Assembly (NCBI GenBank): GCA_964432885.1
Contig: CAYSPG010000013.1
Span: 23,387-87,386 of the forward strand
Length of the DNA: 64,000 nt
Reading direction: 5' to 3'
DNA from: CAYSPG01 sp964432885
GTDB lineage: Bacteria > Bacteroidota > Bacteroidia > AKYH767-A > OLB10
Part shown: piece after piece, positions 46,095-55,603 of the stretch
How the letters are laid out: every line of letters begins with the position of its first letter
Position numbering within the stretch: the stretch's first letter is position 1
Position numbers and translations under genes: made by a program
The notes under the pieces: generated by a model
The model's input: the letters and a program-made list of their open reading frames with translations, nothing else
What the model was told of the DNA's origin: nothing
Database searches by the model: none

Positions 46095-46463
46095 TTATTT
46101 TGCATTTCTATCTTCATGCCAAAGGCCATGTATGTTTCCATCGGGGTCGGTAAAGTAAGCGAGGTAGCCAACCGTAGGAACTGCCATTTTTGGCACCACA
46201 ATTTTTCCTCCCGCTTTTTCTACGTTGGCCATCGATGTTTCCAAATCATCCACCTTAATTGAGTTTACCAACGGTTGACGAGGGTCTTTCTTTTTCATAA
46301 TGGCTCCGTTAATGCCAGGTGTTTTTTCATCTCCTGTTATGGCAAGCCAATAGTCCTCAGCACCAAATTGCTGAAAATTCCAACCAAAAGCTTCTTTAAA
46401 AAAAGAAACTGTTTTTTCGGGGTTATCGCAGGGGATTTCAAAATGCACTACTCTGTTACTCAT
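46095..46463 (-). CDS. VOC (glyoxalase/bleomycin resistance-like) family protein
   Basis: 122 residues with two beta-alpha-beta-beta-beta halves: VVHFEIPCDNPEKTVSFFKE then WNFQQFGAEDYWLA, and VDDLETSMANVEKAGGKIVV then VGYLAYFTDPDGNIHGLWHE. His and Glu near residues 5 and 117 fit the usual metal-site positions. The substrate is unknown. It lies 32 bp before mgtE's end and 26 bp from the dehydrogenase start. Confidence 0.88.
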   Translation of the reverse strand: MSNRVVHFEIPCDNPEKTVSFFKEAFGWNFQQFGAEDYWLAITGDEKTPGINGAIMKKKDPRQPLVNSIKVDDLETSMANVEKAGGKIVVPKMAVPTVGYLAYFTDPDGNIHGLWHEDRNAK

Positions 46464-46495
46464 ATTTGTTTTATATAAATTGTTTGAAAGTAATT

Positions 46496-47878
46496 TTAAA
46501 GCATAGTTCCCGTAAGTAACAATGCCGCAATGGTAAAATAAATTACCAAACCGGTAACGTCAACCAATGTGGCTATAAATGGTGCGGATGAGGTGGCAGG
46601 GTCTGCACCAAAGCGTTTTAGCAGCAAAGGCAGCATACTTCCCATAATGGTACCCCACAGGCACACCAGCAAAAGCGTAACACCAATTGTAATGGCAATG
46701 AGCAACCAATGCGGGCCATATACATTGGTAAACGATGCCCATGCAGCCACGCGCAAAAAGCCTATTGAACCAAGAATTAGCCCTAACGAAATTCCAGACA
46801 GAATTTCTCTTCGTATAACACGCCACCAGTCGGCAAGGGTAACTTCACCCAGCGCAAGTGCACGTATGATAAGTGTAGCTGCTTGCGAGCCAGAGTTTCC
46901 ACCGCTGGATACAATAAGGGGTATAAAAAGTGTAAGTATAATGGCCTTTGCAATTTCTTCTTCAAAATAACTCATTGCCGATGCGGTAAACATTTCGCCA
47001 ATAAAAAGTACAATAAGCCATGGTGCCCGTTTGCGAATCATTTTATGAAGGGGCACTTCCATATAGGGTTCTTCAAGTGCTTCTACACCACCCAGTTTTT
47101 GGATGTCTTCGGTATCTTCCTGTTCGGCAAGTTGCAGCACATCATCAACAGTAATTATACCCAGCAACAGGCCCGATGAATCAATAACCGGCAAGGCCAC
47201 ACGGTTATGTCTTTTAAACATGCTAATAGCCACTTCCTCATCATCGGTAACATTAAGTGCTGTAAATTTCCCATCAATCAAATGTTCCATGCGGGTATAT
47301 AATTCGGCTAATAATATTTCCCTTACTTTAATATCATCAATCAAATGCCCACGTTCATCTACAATGTAAATTACATTTAGCGTTTCGGAGTTAGCCCCGT
47401 TTTCGCGAATGTAATTAAGCACTTCACTTACCATCCACTCTTTGCGCACTGCAATGTAATCGGGTGTCATTAAACGGCCTATGGAGTTTTCGGGATAGCC
47501 TAATAATGAAATGGCAACGGCTCGCTCTTTTGGGGTAAGCAGTTTTAGAATTTTGTTCAGAAGCTCATTGTCTAACTTTTCGAGCAGGGCTGTGCGCACG
47601 TCAGGGCTCATATCATTTAATATGAGCTGCACCAATCGTGATGGAAGCACGTTTAACAACGTTTGCTGAACGTTTAATTCTAAAATTTCAAACGTTTGAA
47701 AAGCACGTTCTCGATCAAGCGCTTTAAAGATAACAAGCTGTTTATCGTCATCAGCCTGGCTAACTAGATCAGCCAGTTCATTGGGTAGCCAGTCGGCAAG
47801 CGTTTTTTTTAGGCGAACGCTATCCGACTGCTCAATGATTTCGGTAACGGTAAGTTTGCGTATTACTTGCTGCTCCAT
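46496..47878 (-). CDS. mgtE: MgtE-type magnesium transporter
   Basis: 460 residues, full length. The N-terminal MgtE_N domain spans about 30-130, with VRTALLEKLDNELLNKIL near its end. Two CBS domains follow (LMTPDYIAVRKEWMVSEVL near 133-151 and VTDDEEVAISMFKRHNRVAL near 205-224). Five membrane helices make up the last ~170 residues, including the selectivity-region segment SSGGNSGSQAATLIIRALALG. Known role: Mg2+-gated Mg2+ import channel. An M-box-like riboswitch lies 118 bp upstream at 47997-48165, so expression should respond to Mg2+. Confidence 0.95.
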   Translation of the reverse strand: MEQQVIRKLTVTEIIEQSDSVRLKKTLADWLPNELADLVSQADDDKQLVIFKALDRERAFQTFEILELNVQQTLLNVLPSRLVQLILNDMSPDVRTALLEKLDNELLNKILKLLTPKERAVAISLLGYPENSIGRLMTPDYIAVRKEWMVSEVLNYIRENGANSETLNVIYIVDERGHLIDDIKVREILLAELYTRMEHLIDGKFTALNVTDDEEVAISMFKRHNRVALPVIDSSGLLLGIITVDDVLQLAEQEDTEDIQKLGGVEALEEPYMEVPLHKMIRKRAPWLIVLFIGEMFTASAMSYFEEEIAKAIILTLFIPLIVSSGGNSGSQAATLIIRALALGEVTLADWWRVIRREILSGISLGLILGSIGFLRVAAWASFTNVYGPHWLLIAITIGVTLLLVCLWGTIMGSMLPLLLKRFGADPATSSAPFIATLVDVTGLVIYFTIAALLLTGTML

Positions 47879-47941
47879 TGTTTCAATGTGATCCCCAAAA
47901 AATAAAACCCATTGGCGCAGATACGAAAAGCTATGAGTAAA

Positions 47942-47962
47942 TCAGGTATTTAAATTACCTGA
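47942..47962 (-). other. small palindrome between riboswitch and mgtE
   Basis: TCAGGTA-tttaaat-TACCTGA forms a seven-base-pair hairpin in the mRNA between the M-box and the mgtE start. It may belong to the expression platform, but no T run or occluded start is evident. Confidence 0.35.
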
Positions 47963-47996
47963 ATTGACAAACGCAAGTGCGATTATTTATCTCATT

Positions 47997-48165
47997 AAAG
48001 CTCCTCGTTTAGTTTTAGTTTCGGATAACTTTTCACTGTGCTTGCGCCTTGTGAAACTGCATTAGACTAAGCCTTATTCCGACCAAGCCTGCTAACCCAT
48101 TGGCGTCTCTCGACATTTCCGGGCAGCAGTTTTTATTTATCCGTTAACCTCACCTAACAAGCTTT
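47997..48165 (-). ncRNA. M-box (ykoK leader) magnesium riboswitch
   Basis: Read on the minus strand, the region begins AAAGCTTGTTAGGTGAGG and continues with CTGCTGCCCGGAAATGTC and GAGAGACGCCAATGGGTTAG. These are the conserved blocks of the M-box core. The outer stem P1 forms between AAAGCT at the 5' end (48165) and AGCTTT at the 3' end (47997), giving about 169 nt, close to the family length. M-box RNAs bind several Mg2+ ions and switch off Mg2+ importers when magnesium is plentiful. Its position directly before mgtE fits that role. A clear terminator stem was not seen downstream, so control may be at translation or through an alternative pairing. Confidence 0.88.
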
Positions 48166-48253
48166 ATTTTACTGGAAGTTTAATTGCTGTGCAAAATTAA
48201 AAAAGAATTGAAAATTAAAGCCTCTATTTTTTAAAACTGATTAATCTTTTTTT

Positions 48254-48288
48254 AGAAAAAAAACTCGCCTATCATATTGCGAGGCGAG
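48254..48288 (-). terminator. intrinsic terminator, second of a tandem pair
   Basis: The stem CTCGCCT / AGGCGAG (48264-48288) is followed on the minus strand by a run of T (48254-48263). With the hairpin at 48326-48363 it ends transcription from the kelch protein gene before the riboswitch transcript starts. Confidence 0.75.
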
Positions 48289-48325
48289 ATAAAAAAGAGA
48301 TAAAAAAAATTTTAACAGCTACTTA

Positions 48326-48363
48326 GAAAAAAAAGAACCGGTTGGGTTATCTCACCGGCTCTT
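48326..48363 (-). terminator. intrinsic terminator after the T9SS kelch gene
   Basis: Stem AGAACCGGT / ACCGGCTCT with one mismatch and a loop of about 11 bases, then a run of eight T on the minus strand. It lies 36 bp after the stop codon at 48399. Confidence 0.8.
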
Positions 48364-48398
48364 TTTAAATCTATGCTATGTAGCAGTGATATATTTTA

Positions 48399-51086
48399 TC
48401 AGTTGATTATAATTTTGGAGTAATAATTTTTGTCTGGACTTTCTAATTTCACAAAGTACATCCCTCTGTTTTGATGGTTCAAATTAAGGTTGATTATTTT
48501 TTGATTTGAAAAATTTTGAGTACTCAAAATTGAACCCAAACAATTATAAACGGTAAGTGTGTATTTTTCCAATGTAGGTACACTAATTTTAAACAAACCA
48601 TTGGCAGAAGGATTAGGATAAACCAGCAACGAATTGTTTTCAGCATTAAACTGCTGAACACCCAATATTGTTGCCGAACCTAAATTAAGCCATTCGTTTA
48701 CAGTTACAGTAGTAGTTCCATTGTATCCTGAAACCGATGCCATGTATAAACTATCGTTATAAATAGTGCCAACAAAATCGCTGATGTTGTTTACACCTGT
48801 GGGTTTAGGTGGGCCAATAAGCCACTCATTAAGCACCACATCATATCCAAAGGTATATTGATTACCTTGCGTGGCTGTGCCTGAGGGGTCGCCACCGGTA
48901 AACATTATCATGGGTATTTTTCCACCAAATGGAACGCCAGCAGCATGACGGTTTACATTTTTTGCCGGATAATCATTAATAGCTGTCCATGTTATCAACG
49001 AAGGATTGGCAGCGTCAATGGTGCCAATACGTGCTTGCCTTATGTTACCGCCAAGCAATTGAACAAATCCTCCTGCAACAACAATTTTATCGTTATAAAT
49101 ACTTCCACGTAATCCGGATGATTTTGTACCTGGCATAGAAGTGGCAGTAGTCCAAGTATCGTTATATGTATCATAAATTTGAACAAGATTGGTGTCGCGC
49201 AATAAACCTCCGCTTGTTTGATATAGCCCACCTATATAATAAATCAATGAGTCGTTGTACACACCGCTTGCATAATCACCTACCGCAACGGGCATGTACT
49301 GTCCGGGAGTCCATGAGTCAGTGGAAGGATCGTAAATGTAATTTGCCGAATCGGGTGTAAATCCTCCAAGGTATCCCCCTACCGCGTATATTTTATTATT
49401 TACCGTTTGGCATGAAAACTGGTATTTTGCCGTTGGCATTGCAAGTCCTGTAGACCAAGAATTTACTCCTGCATCAAACTTATCATTGTTTACAGAAAGC
49501 TGACCACTTGTTAAATCTGCACCACCTATTGCAAATAAAGTTCCGGTACCGTTAGGGTAAACTCCTACATAGTTATAACTGCCCGCAATTCCAAAACGCG
49601 ATGCATTAATGGGTCCAAAACTTAGCCATCCATAATTTGCAAACTCATTTAGCACATTAATATCATTTGTTATTGTATCGTTTTGAGGAATCTGGTCGGA
49701 TGCAAGTTGAGTTTGCAATGTAAAAACATAATTGCCGGTTGATGCCGGAGTCCATGGGTCAAATGTGATTTGTGATTGCCCCTGCACATTGGTAATGGTT
49801 GCAGGTTTTGTGGATGTGTATCCAGTGGTGCTTAGTGTAACATTAAAGCTGCCTTTGTACAAACTGTTATTTTGAACTGTAGCCAACGGAATTACTTGCC
49901 CTATTTTAATTGCGGGATCCATGTCAATAGATGTAGCCTCAACTTCGAGCAGAGGAATGTACAATGGGCCAGTCCACTTAAACATTACCGGGTCGCGAAA
50001 CAAACCAAAGAATGGGTCAAGCTGTGTTAACCCTCCTGCCCAGCCGCCATTTTCTGCAGCAAAATCATTATCGCTAAATACTTCTAAGTTTTGACTAACC
50101 ATATACCAGTCGTTGCCATTATTAGTACTAAATCCCGAACCAAAATCGCGTGTAGGAGGATTGGTTATTGGCCTGTTATATGGTGAAGTAAATACAAAAG
50201 TAGAGTCGGTGCCGGGCACAAATGTTACAGTTTGTTTTTGTCCCACATTACCTGTAACACAATTTAAAATATTCCATGTAGCACCGCCATCTGTGGTTAC
50301 AATCATATCCGTATTTATAGTGTTTACATCGGCTTCGCAAGCAAGGCCATAGTTTGCATCCTTAAAAGCAATGCCGCCAATAAAACCAAGATATGGGGTT
50401 GATGCCACTGTCCAGTTTACTCCGCCATCAATGGTTTTGTAAATGCGGCCTTTGTTGGTACCAAACCATAAAGTGGAAGGCGCCAGTGCAGTATATACAT
50501 CCGTAATGCCAAACTCGCCAGCCAAATTTACAGGAATGTTTGCCTGTGGGGTTCGCACCCAGTTATTGCCACCGTCCACAGTTGTATATATTTCAAAATA
50601 TCCGCCATTGGGGTCGCCCATAGCAACACCATTATTGCCATCAAAAAAATGAGCAATGTTTGGAAATCCGCTTGGCGGTGCAAAGGTTGCTGTGCTCTGA
50701 TGCGTCCATGATGTTCCGCCATCGGTAGTACGGTAAATTCCACCGCCACCTGCAGGATTAAACAAAGTTACCCAAGCCGTATCGGCACCTATAGCACAAA
50801 TGGATGAGGGGCCCAGGCCTGTGGCACCAGTAACCGTTCCAAACGACCACGTGGTACCTCCATCAGTAGTACGCAAAAATTCTTGTAGTGGATTGGTTTG
50901 CCCGTTGCGGTCGGCACTTAAGCCCCAGCACACATTGCTGTCAACAGCATCAACAAACTGAACCCAGTGATTGACATCGTAACCAAAATTGAGCAACGAT
51001 TGTTGAGTCCAGTTACCTGTAACTTGTGCATTAGCAACTAACGCAGCCATTGTAAAAAGAAAACTTAATTTGATTTTTTTTGTCAT
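48399..51086 (-). CDS. secreted T9SS protein with sortilin/BNR-like and kelch repeats
   Basis: 895 residues from the ATG at 51086; the frame reaches 51128 but the internal start gives a clean signal peptide (MTKKIKLSFLFTMAALVANAQ). Residues about 40-370 contain BNR/photosystem-assembly-like repeats (RTTDGGTTWSFG, YTTVDGGNNWVR, KTIDGGVNWTVA, VTTDGGATWNIL). About 510-800 are kelch repeats (VNNKIYAVGGYLGG, YNDSLIYYIGGLYQ, YNDKIVVAGGF). The last ~75 residues are a type-A sorting domain (LLVYPNPSANGLFKI ... GMYFVKLES). It is probably a surface protein with two propellers. The ligand is unknown. Confidence 0.9.
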   Translation of the reverse strand: MTKKIKLSFLFTMAALVANAQVTGNWTQQSLLNFGYDVNHWVQFVDAVDSNVCWGLSADRNGQTNPLQEFLRTTDGGTTWSFGTVTGATGLGPSSICAIGADTAWVTLFNPAGGGGIYRTTDGGTSWTHQSTATFAPPSGFPNIAHFFDGNNGVAMGDPNGGYFEIYTTVDGGNNWVRTPQANIPVNLAGEFGITDVYTALAPSTLWFGTNKGRIYKTIDGGVNWTVASTPYLGFIGGIAFKDANYGLACEADVNTINTDMIVTTDGGATWNILNCVTGNVGQKQTVTFVPGTDSTFVFTSPYNRPITNPPTRDFGSGFSTNNGNDWYMVSQNLEVFSDNDFAAENGGWAGGLTQLDPFFGLFRDPVMFKWTGPLYIPLLEVEATSIDMDPAIKIGQVIPLATVQNNSLYKGSFNVTLSTTGYTSTKPATITNVQGQSQITFDPWTPASTGNYVFTLQTQLASDQIPQNDTITNDINVLNEFANYGWLSFGPINASRFGIAGSYNYVGVYPNGTGTLFAIGGADLTSGQLSVNNDKFDAGVNSWSTGLAMPTAKYQFSCQTVNNKIYAVGGYLGGFTPDSANYIYDPSTDSWTPGQYMPVAVGDYASGVYNDSLIYYIGGLYQTSGGLLRDTNLVQIYDTYNDTWTTATSMPGTKSSGLRGSIYNDKIVVAGGFVQLLGGNIRQARIGTIDAANPSLITWTAINDYPAKNVNRHAAGVPFGGKIPMIMFTGGDPSGTATQGNQYTFGYDVVLNEWLIGPPKPTGVNNISDFVGTIYNDSLYMASVSGYNGTTTVTVNEWLNLGSATILGVQQFNAENNSLLVYPNPSANGLFKISVPTLEKYTLTVYNCLGSILSTQNFSNQKIINLNLNHQNRGMYFVKLESPDKNYYSKIIIN

Positions 51087-51154
51087 GGTAGTTTTGTTTG
51101 GATGTGTAATGATAGCAAAAAAAAACACAGCTCATTTTAGCTAATATAAACAAC

Positions 51155-51187
51155 AAAAAACCCCACCATAAACTTTGGTGGGGTTTT
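51155..51187 (-). terminator. intrinsic terminator after rpoC
   Basis: A perfect stem AACCCCACCA / TGGTGGGGTT with a short loop lies 23 bp after the rpoC stop, followed on the minus strand by TTTTTTG. This ends the secE-nusG-rpl-rpoBC transcript. Confidence 0.9.
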
Positions 51188-51209
51188 AACTATTTAGCTT
51201 GTTACAATA

Positions 51210-54200
51210 TTAATCGCTTTCAACTTCCTCCTGGCTTTGTTTGGATGCCAATAATAAGTCATACTCCTCTTGTGAGCCAACAATTAACCTGTCGTACTCG
51301 CGCAAGCCTGTGCCTGCAGGAATTAAGTGACCTACAATAACATTCTCTTTTAAGCCAAGCAGGTAGTCAACCTTGCCGTTGATTGCAGCTTCGTTAAGAA
51401 CCTTGGTGGTTTCCTGGAAAGATGCTGCAGAAATCCAACTCTTGGTATGCAACGATGCCTGAGTAATTCCCTGTAACAAGGGTGATGAGGTAGCCGGTAT
51501 TGCATTACGCGCTTCAATTTCTTTTTGGTCTTTACGCTTTAGCAATGAATTATCATCGCGCAACTTTCGCAGTGTAATAATCTGACCTGGCTTGTACTCA
51601 CTGTCTCCCGGATCGGTAATTACCATTTTATCCATTATCCAGTCGTTCTCCTCCATAAACTCAAGTTTGTTTACCGATTCTTTTTCAAGGAAACGGGTAT
51701 CACCTGCATCATCTATCACAACCTTACGCATCATTTGACGAACGATTACCTCAAAATGCTTGTCATTAATTTTTACGCCTTGCAAACGGTACACTTCCTG
51801 AACTTCATTTACAAGATACTCTTGTACCTGAGCGGGGCCCTTAATTGCAAGAATATCGGAAGGACTGATTGCTCCATCTGACAAGGAAGTTCCTGCACGC
51901 ACAAAGTCATTATCCTGAACAAGGATGTGCTTTGCTAACGGAACAAGATATTTTTTTACATCACCATCCTTTGAGGTAATAATAATTTCCCTGTTACCGC
52001 GCTTTATGCCACCATAAGAAACCACGCCATCAATCTCGCTTACCACGGCAGGGTTAGATGGGTTACGTGCTTCAAACAATTCGGTAACACGGGGAAGTCC
52101 GCCTGTAATATCGCCTGTTTTTCCGCTTGCGCGAGCAATTTTTACAATTACCTCACCGGCATGTATTTTTTGATTTTCGTTTACTACAATATGAGCACCC
52201 ACCGGAATATTATATGCTTTTACAACTTCTTTTTTGTCGTTTAAAACTTTAATAACCGGATTTTTTGTTTTGTCGCGACTGTCAATAACAACTTTCTCTT
52301 TATAGCCTGTTTGTTCATCACTTTCTTCTCTAAAGGTTATGCCTTCTTCCAAATGTTCGTAGGCAATTTTACCTTCGGCTTCGCAAATGATTACGGCATT
52401 GTATGGATCCCATTCGCAAATAACATCGCCTTTTTTAAGTGTTGCACCGTTTTTTACAAACAGGTGCGAACCATAAGGAATGTTGTTGGTTGCAAGTACT
52501 GATTTGGTATTGGGGTCAATGATGCGGAATTCGCCTGAACGACCCACAACCACTTCTATTTTTTCTTTTCCTTCCTTGTAAGGAATTACACGTACTTCTT
52601 CAAGTTCAATAACACCTCCAAACTTTGCTTCGTGGCGTGATTCAGATGCGCCTTTTGATGCGACACCACCCACGTGGAAGGTACGCAGTGTTAACTGTGT
52701 TCCAGGCTCACCAATACTTTGTGCAGCAATTACACCTACCGCTTCGCCTTTTTGAACCATGCGGCCTGTTGCCAGATTACGGCCATAACATTTTACGCAC
52801 ACGCCCTGTTTACTTTCGCAAGTTAGTACGCTTCGAATTTCAACCGTTTCAAGTGGAGACTCTTCAATTTTACGTGCAATATCCTCTGAAAACTCTTCTC
52901 CTGATCGAACTACTAATTCACCTGTTAACGGATGATAGATATCGTGGCAGGAAACGCGGCCCAAAATTCTGTCGTAAAGTGATTCAACAACTTCTTCGTT
53001 ATTTTTTAAAGCTGTTTCAGCCAGTCCACGCAATGTGCCACAGTCTGCTTCAGTTATAATTACATCCTGTGCTACATCAACCAAACGTCTTGTCAGATAA
53101 CCGGCATCAGCAGTTTTGAGAGCCGTATCGGCCAAACCTTTACGTGCACCGTGAGTAGAAATAAAGTATTCAAGAATTGACAACCCTTCTTTAAAGTTAG
53201 AAAGAATGGGGTTCTCAATAATTTCACCTCCCGAAGCACCACTCTTTTGTGGTTTTGCCATTAAGCCCCTCATACCACCAAGCTGACGAATTTGTTCTTT
53301 TGAACCCCGGGCGCCTGAGTCAAGCATCATGTACACAGCATTAAATCCTTGCTTGTCGGCAATCAATTGCTTCATCAGGTTTTCTGTAATGCGTGTGTTG
53401 GTACGGGTCCATATATCAATAATCTGGTTATATCGCTCGTTATTGGTAATAAAGCCCATGTTGTAATTGTTCCTAACCTCATCCACTTCTGACTGGGCTT
53501 TGGCAACCATTTCAACTTTTTGAGCAGGAATTAAAACGTCATTCAGGTTAAAGGATAGTCCTCCTCTAAAGGCCATTTTAAATCCAAGATCTTTTATGTC
53601 ATCTAAAAACTTAGCTGTTTTTGATATACCACACGTTTTTAATACCTGACTAATAATGTCGCGCAGTGCTTTTTTTGTAAGCACCTCGTTTATATAACCA
53701 GCTTCGCGTGGAACCACTTCGTTAAACAAAATGCGTCCAACAGTGGTTTCAATTATTTTGCGGTGAATGTTATCACCTTCTTTTACCCATGTTTTTACTT
53801 TAACAAATGCGTGCAAGTCAACACGGTTTTCGTTAAAGGCCATAGTAACTTCTTCGGGTGAATAAAATACCGAACCTTCTCCTTTTACTTTTAATTTATC
53901 GGCACTCTTTCTTCCTTTAGTCATATAGTACAGGCCAAGTACCATGTCCTGTGAAGGAACGGTAATAGGTGCACCATTGGCAGGATTTAAAATGTTGTGC
54001 GAAGCCAGCATCAGCATTTGTGCTTCAAGTATGGCAGCATTACCCAGAGGAACGTGCACGGCCATTTGGTCACCGTCAAAGTCAGCGTTAAAAGCTGTAC
54101 AAACTAACGGGTGCAACTGTATTGCTTTTCCCTCAATAAGTTTTGGCTGAAACGCCTGAATACCTAAACGGTGAAGTGTGGGAGCACGATTGAGAAGAAC

Positions 54201-55502
54201 AGGATGTCCTTTCAATACGTTTTCTAAAATATCCCAAACAATAGCGTCTTTACGGTCAACAATTTTTTTAGCTGACTTAACTGTTTTTACAATTCCTCTT
54301 TCAATGAGTTTGCGAATGATAAATGGCTTAAACAATTCAGCAGCCATATCTTTTGGTAATCCGCACTCATGCAATTTCATTTCGGGCCCTACAACAATTA
54401 CCGAACGGGCTGAATAGTCAACACGTTTACCAAGTAAGTTTTGACGGAAACGACCCTGCTTGCCTTTTAATGAATCAGAAAGTGATTTTAAAGCGCGGTT
54501 AGCTTCGGTTTTTACTGCATTTACTTTACGTGAATTATCAAACAAAGAATCAACAGCTTCCTGCAACATGCGTTTTTCGTTACGCAAGATTACATCAGGA
54601 GCTTTAATTTCGATAAGACGTTTTAACCGATTGTTACGGATGATTACCCTGCGGTACAAATCATTTAAATCAGATGTTGCAAATCGGCCGCCATCCAATG
54701 GAACAAGCGGGCGCAACTCAGGTGGAATTACAGGAACAACTTTTACTATCATCCACTCAGGCCGGTTTTCAATGTTTTGGCTTGCATTACGAAATGCCTC
54801 AACTACATTCAGTCGCTTTAACGCTTCGTTTTTACGTTGCTGAGAAGTTTCGTTGCTTGCCTGATGACGGAGTTTGTATGACAACTCATCTAAATCTAAG
54901 CGTGATAGCAAATCATACAAAGCGTCAGCACCCATGCGGGCAATAAATTTATTTGGATCCGTATCATCCAAATGTTGATTCTCTTTTGGGAGAGTATCAA
55001 GTACGTTAAGATATTCTTCCTCGGTTAAAAAGTCGAGATAGTTTACACCATCCTGTGCTTTAACACCGGGTTGAATAACAACATAACGCTCGTAATAAAT
55101 AATTAAATCTAATTTTTTGGTTGGCAATCCAAGCAGGTAACCTATTTTATTGGGAAGCGAACGGAAATACCAGATATGAGCAACAGGAACCACCAATTGG
55201 ATGTGTCCCATTCTTTCGCGTCTTACTTTTTTCTCGGTAACTTCAACACCACAACGATCACAAACTATGCCTTTATAGCGAATGCGTTTGTATTTACCAC
55301 AATGACATTCCCAATCTTTTACCGGGCCAAATATCCTCTCGCAAAACAATCCATCACGCTCAGGTTTGTAAGTGCGGTAATTAATTGTTTCGGGCTTTAA
55401 AACTTCACCGCTCGATTGCTCAAGTATGTGCTCGGGCGATGCAAGGCTGATGATGATTCGTGAGAAATTGCTTTTTATTTTGGATTCGCGTTTTACTGCC
55501 AT
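51210..55502 (-). CDS. rpoC: DNA-directed RNA polymerase subunit beta'
   Basis: 1430 residues, normal for Bacteroidota. The first zinc site CHCGKYKRIR...CDRCG lies at about 66-85. The catalytic Mg motif NADFDGDQMAVH is at about 458-469, the second zinc cluster (CESKQGVCVKCYG) at about 895, and the trigger-loop region QLTLRTFHVGG follows. It forms the catalytic centre with RpoB. The gene lies 101 bp after rpoB in an AT-rich spacer containing the repeated words TTAATAACTT, and is last of the operon before a strong terminator. Confidence 0.98.
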   Translation of the reverse strand: MAVKRESKIKSNFSRIIISLASPEHILEQSSGEVLKPETINYRTYKPERDGLFCERIFGPVKDWECHCGKYKRIRYKGIVCDRCGVEVTEKKVRRERMGHIQLVVPVAHIWYFRSLPNKIGYLLGLPTKKLDLIIYYERYVVIQPGVKAQDGVNYLDFLTEEEYLNVLDTLPKENQHLDDTDPNKFIARMGADALYDLLSRLDLDELSYKLRHQASNETSQQRKNEALKRLNVVEAFRNASQNIENRPEWMIVKVVPVIPPELRPLVPLDGGRFATSDLNDLYRRVIIRNNRLKRLIEIKAPDVILRNEKRMLQEAVDSLFDNSRKVNAVKTEANRALKSLSDSLKGKQGRFRQNLLGKRVDYSARSVIVVGPEMKLHECGLPKDMAAELFKPFIIRKLIERGIVKTVKSAKKIVDRKDAIVWDILENVLKGHPVLLNRAPTLHRLGIQAFQPKLIEGKAIQLHPLVCTAFNADFDGDQMAVHVPLGNAAILEAQMLMLASHNILNPANGAPITVPSQDMVLGLYYMTKGRKSADKLKVKGEGSVFYSPEEVTMAFNENRVDLHAFVKVKTWVKEGDNIHRKIIETTVGRILFNEVVPREAGYINEVLTKKALRDIISQVLKTCGISKTAKFLDDIKDLGFKMAFRGGLSFNLNDVLIPAQKVEMVAKAQSEVDEVRNNYNMGFITNNERYNQIIDIWTRTNTRITENLMKQLIADKQGFNAVYMMLDSGARGSKEQIRQLGGMRGLMAKPQKSGASGGEIIENPILSNFKEGLSILEYFISTHGARKGLADTALKTADAGYLTRRLVDVAQDVIITEADCGTLRGLAETALKNNEEVVESLYDRILGRVSCHDIYHPLTGELVVRSGEEFSEDIARKIEESPLETVEIRSVLTCESKQGVCVKCYGRNLATGRMVQKGEAVGVIAAQSIGEPGTQLTLRTFHVGGVASKGASESRHEAKFGGVIELEEVRVIPYKEGKEKIEVVVGRSGEFRIIDPNTKSVLATNNIPYGSHLFVKNGATLKKGDVICEWDPYNAVIICEAEGKIAYEHLEEGITFREESDEQTGYKEKVVIDSRDKTKNPVIKVLNDKKEVVKAYNIPVGAHIVVNENQKIHAGEVIVKIARASGKTGDITGGLPRVTELFEARNPSNPAVVSEIDGVVSYGGIKRGNREIIITSKDGDVKKYLVPLAKHILVQDNDFVRAGTSLSDGAISPSDILAIKGPAQVQEYLVNEVQEVYRLQGVKINDKHFEVIVRQMMRKVVIDDAGDTRFLEKESVNKLEFMEENDWIMDKMVITDPGDSEYKPGQIITLRKLRDDNSLLKRKDQKEIEARNAIPATSSPLLQGITQASLHTKSWISAASFQETTKVLNEAAINGKVDYLLGLKENVIVGHLIPAGTGLREYDRLIVGSQEEYDLLLASKQSQEEVESD

Positions 55503-55603
55503 TTTATTTTAATTATTGAATGAATGATTTTTTGAATGATTGAATTAAAGAGAACCGGTTATTTAACTTAATAACTTAATTGCTCAATAACTTAATAACT
55601 ATT

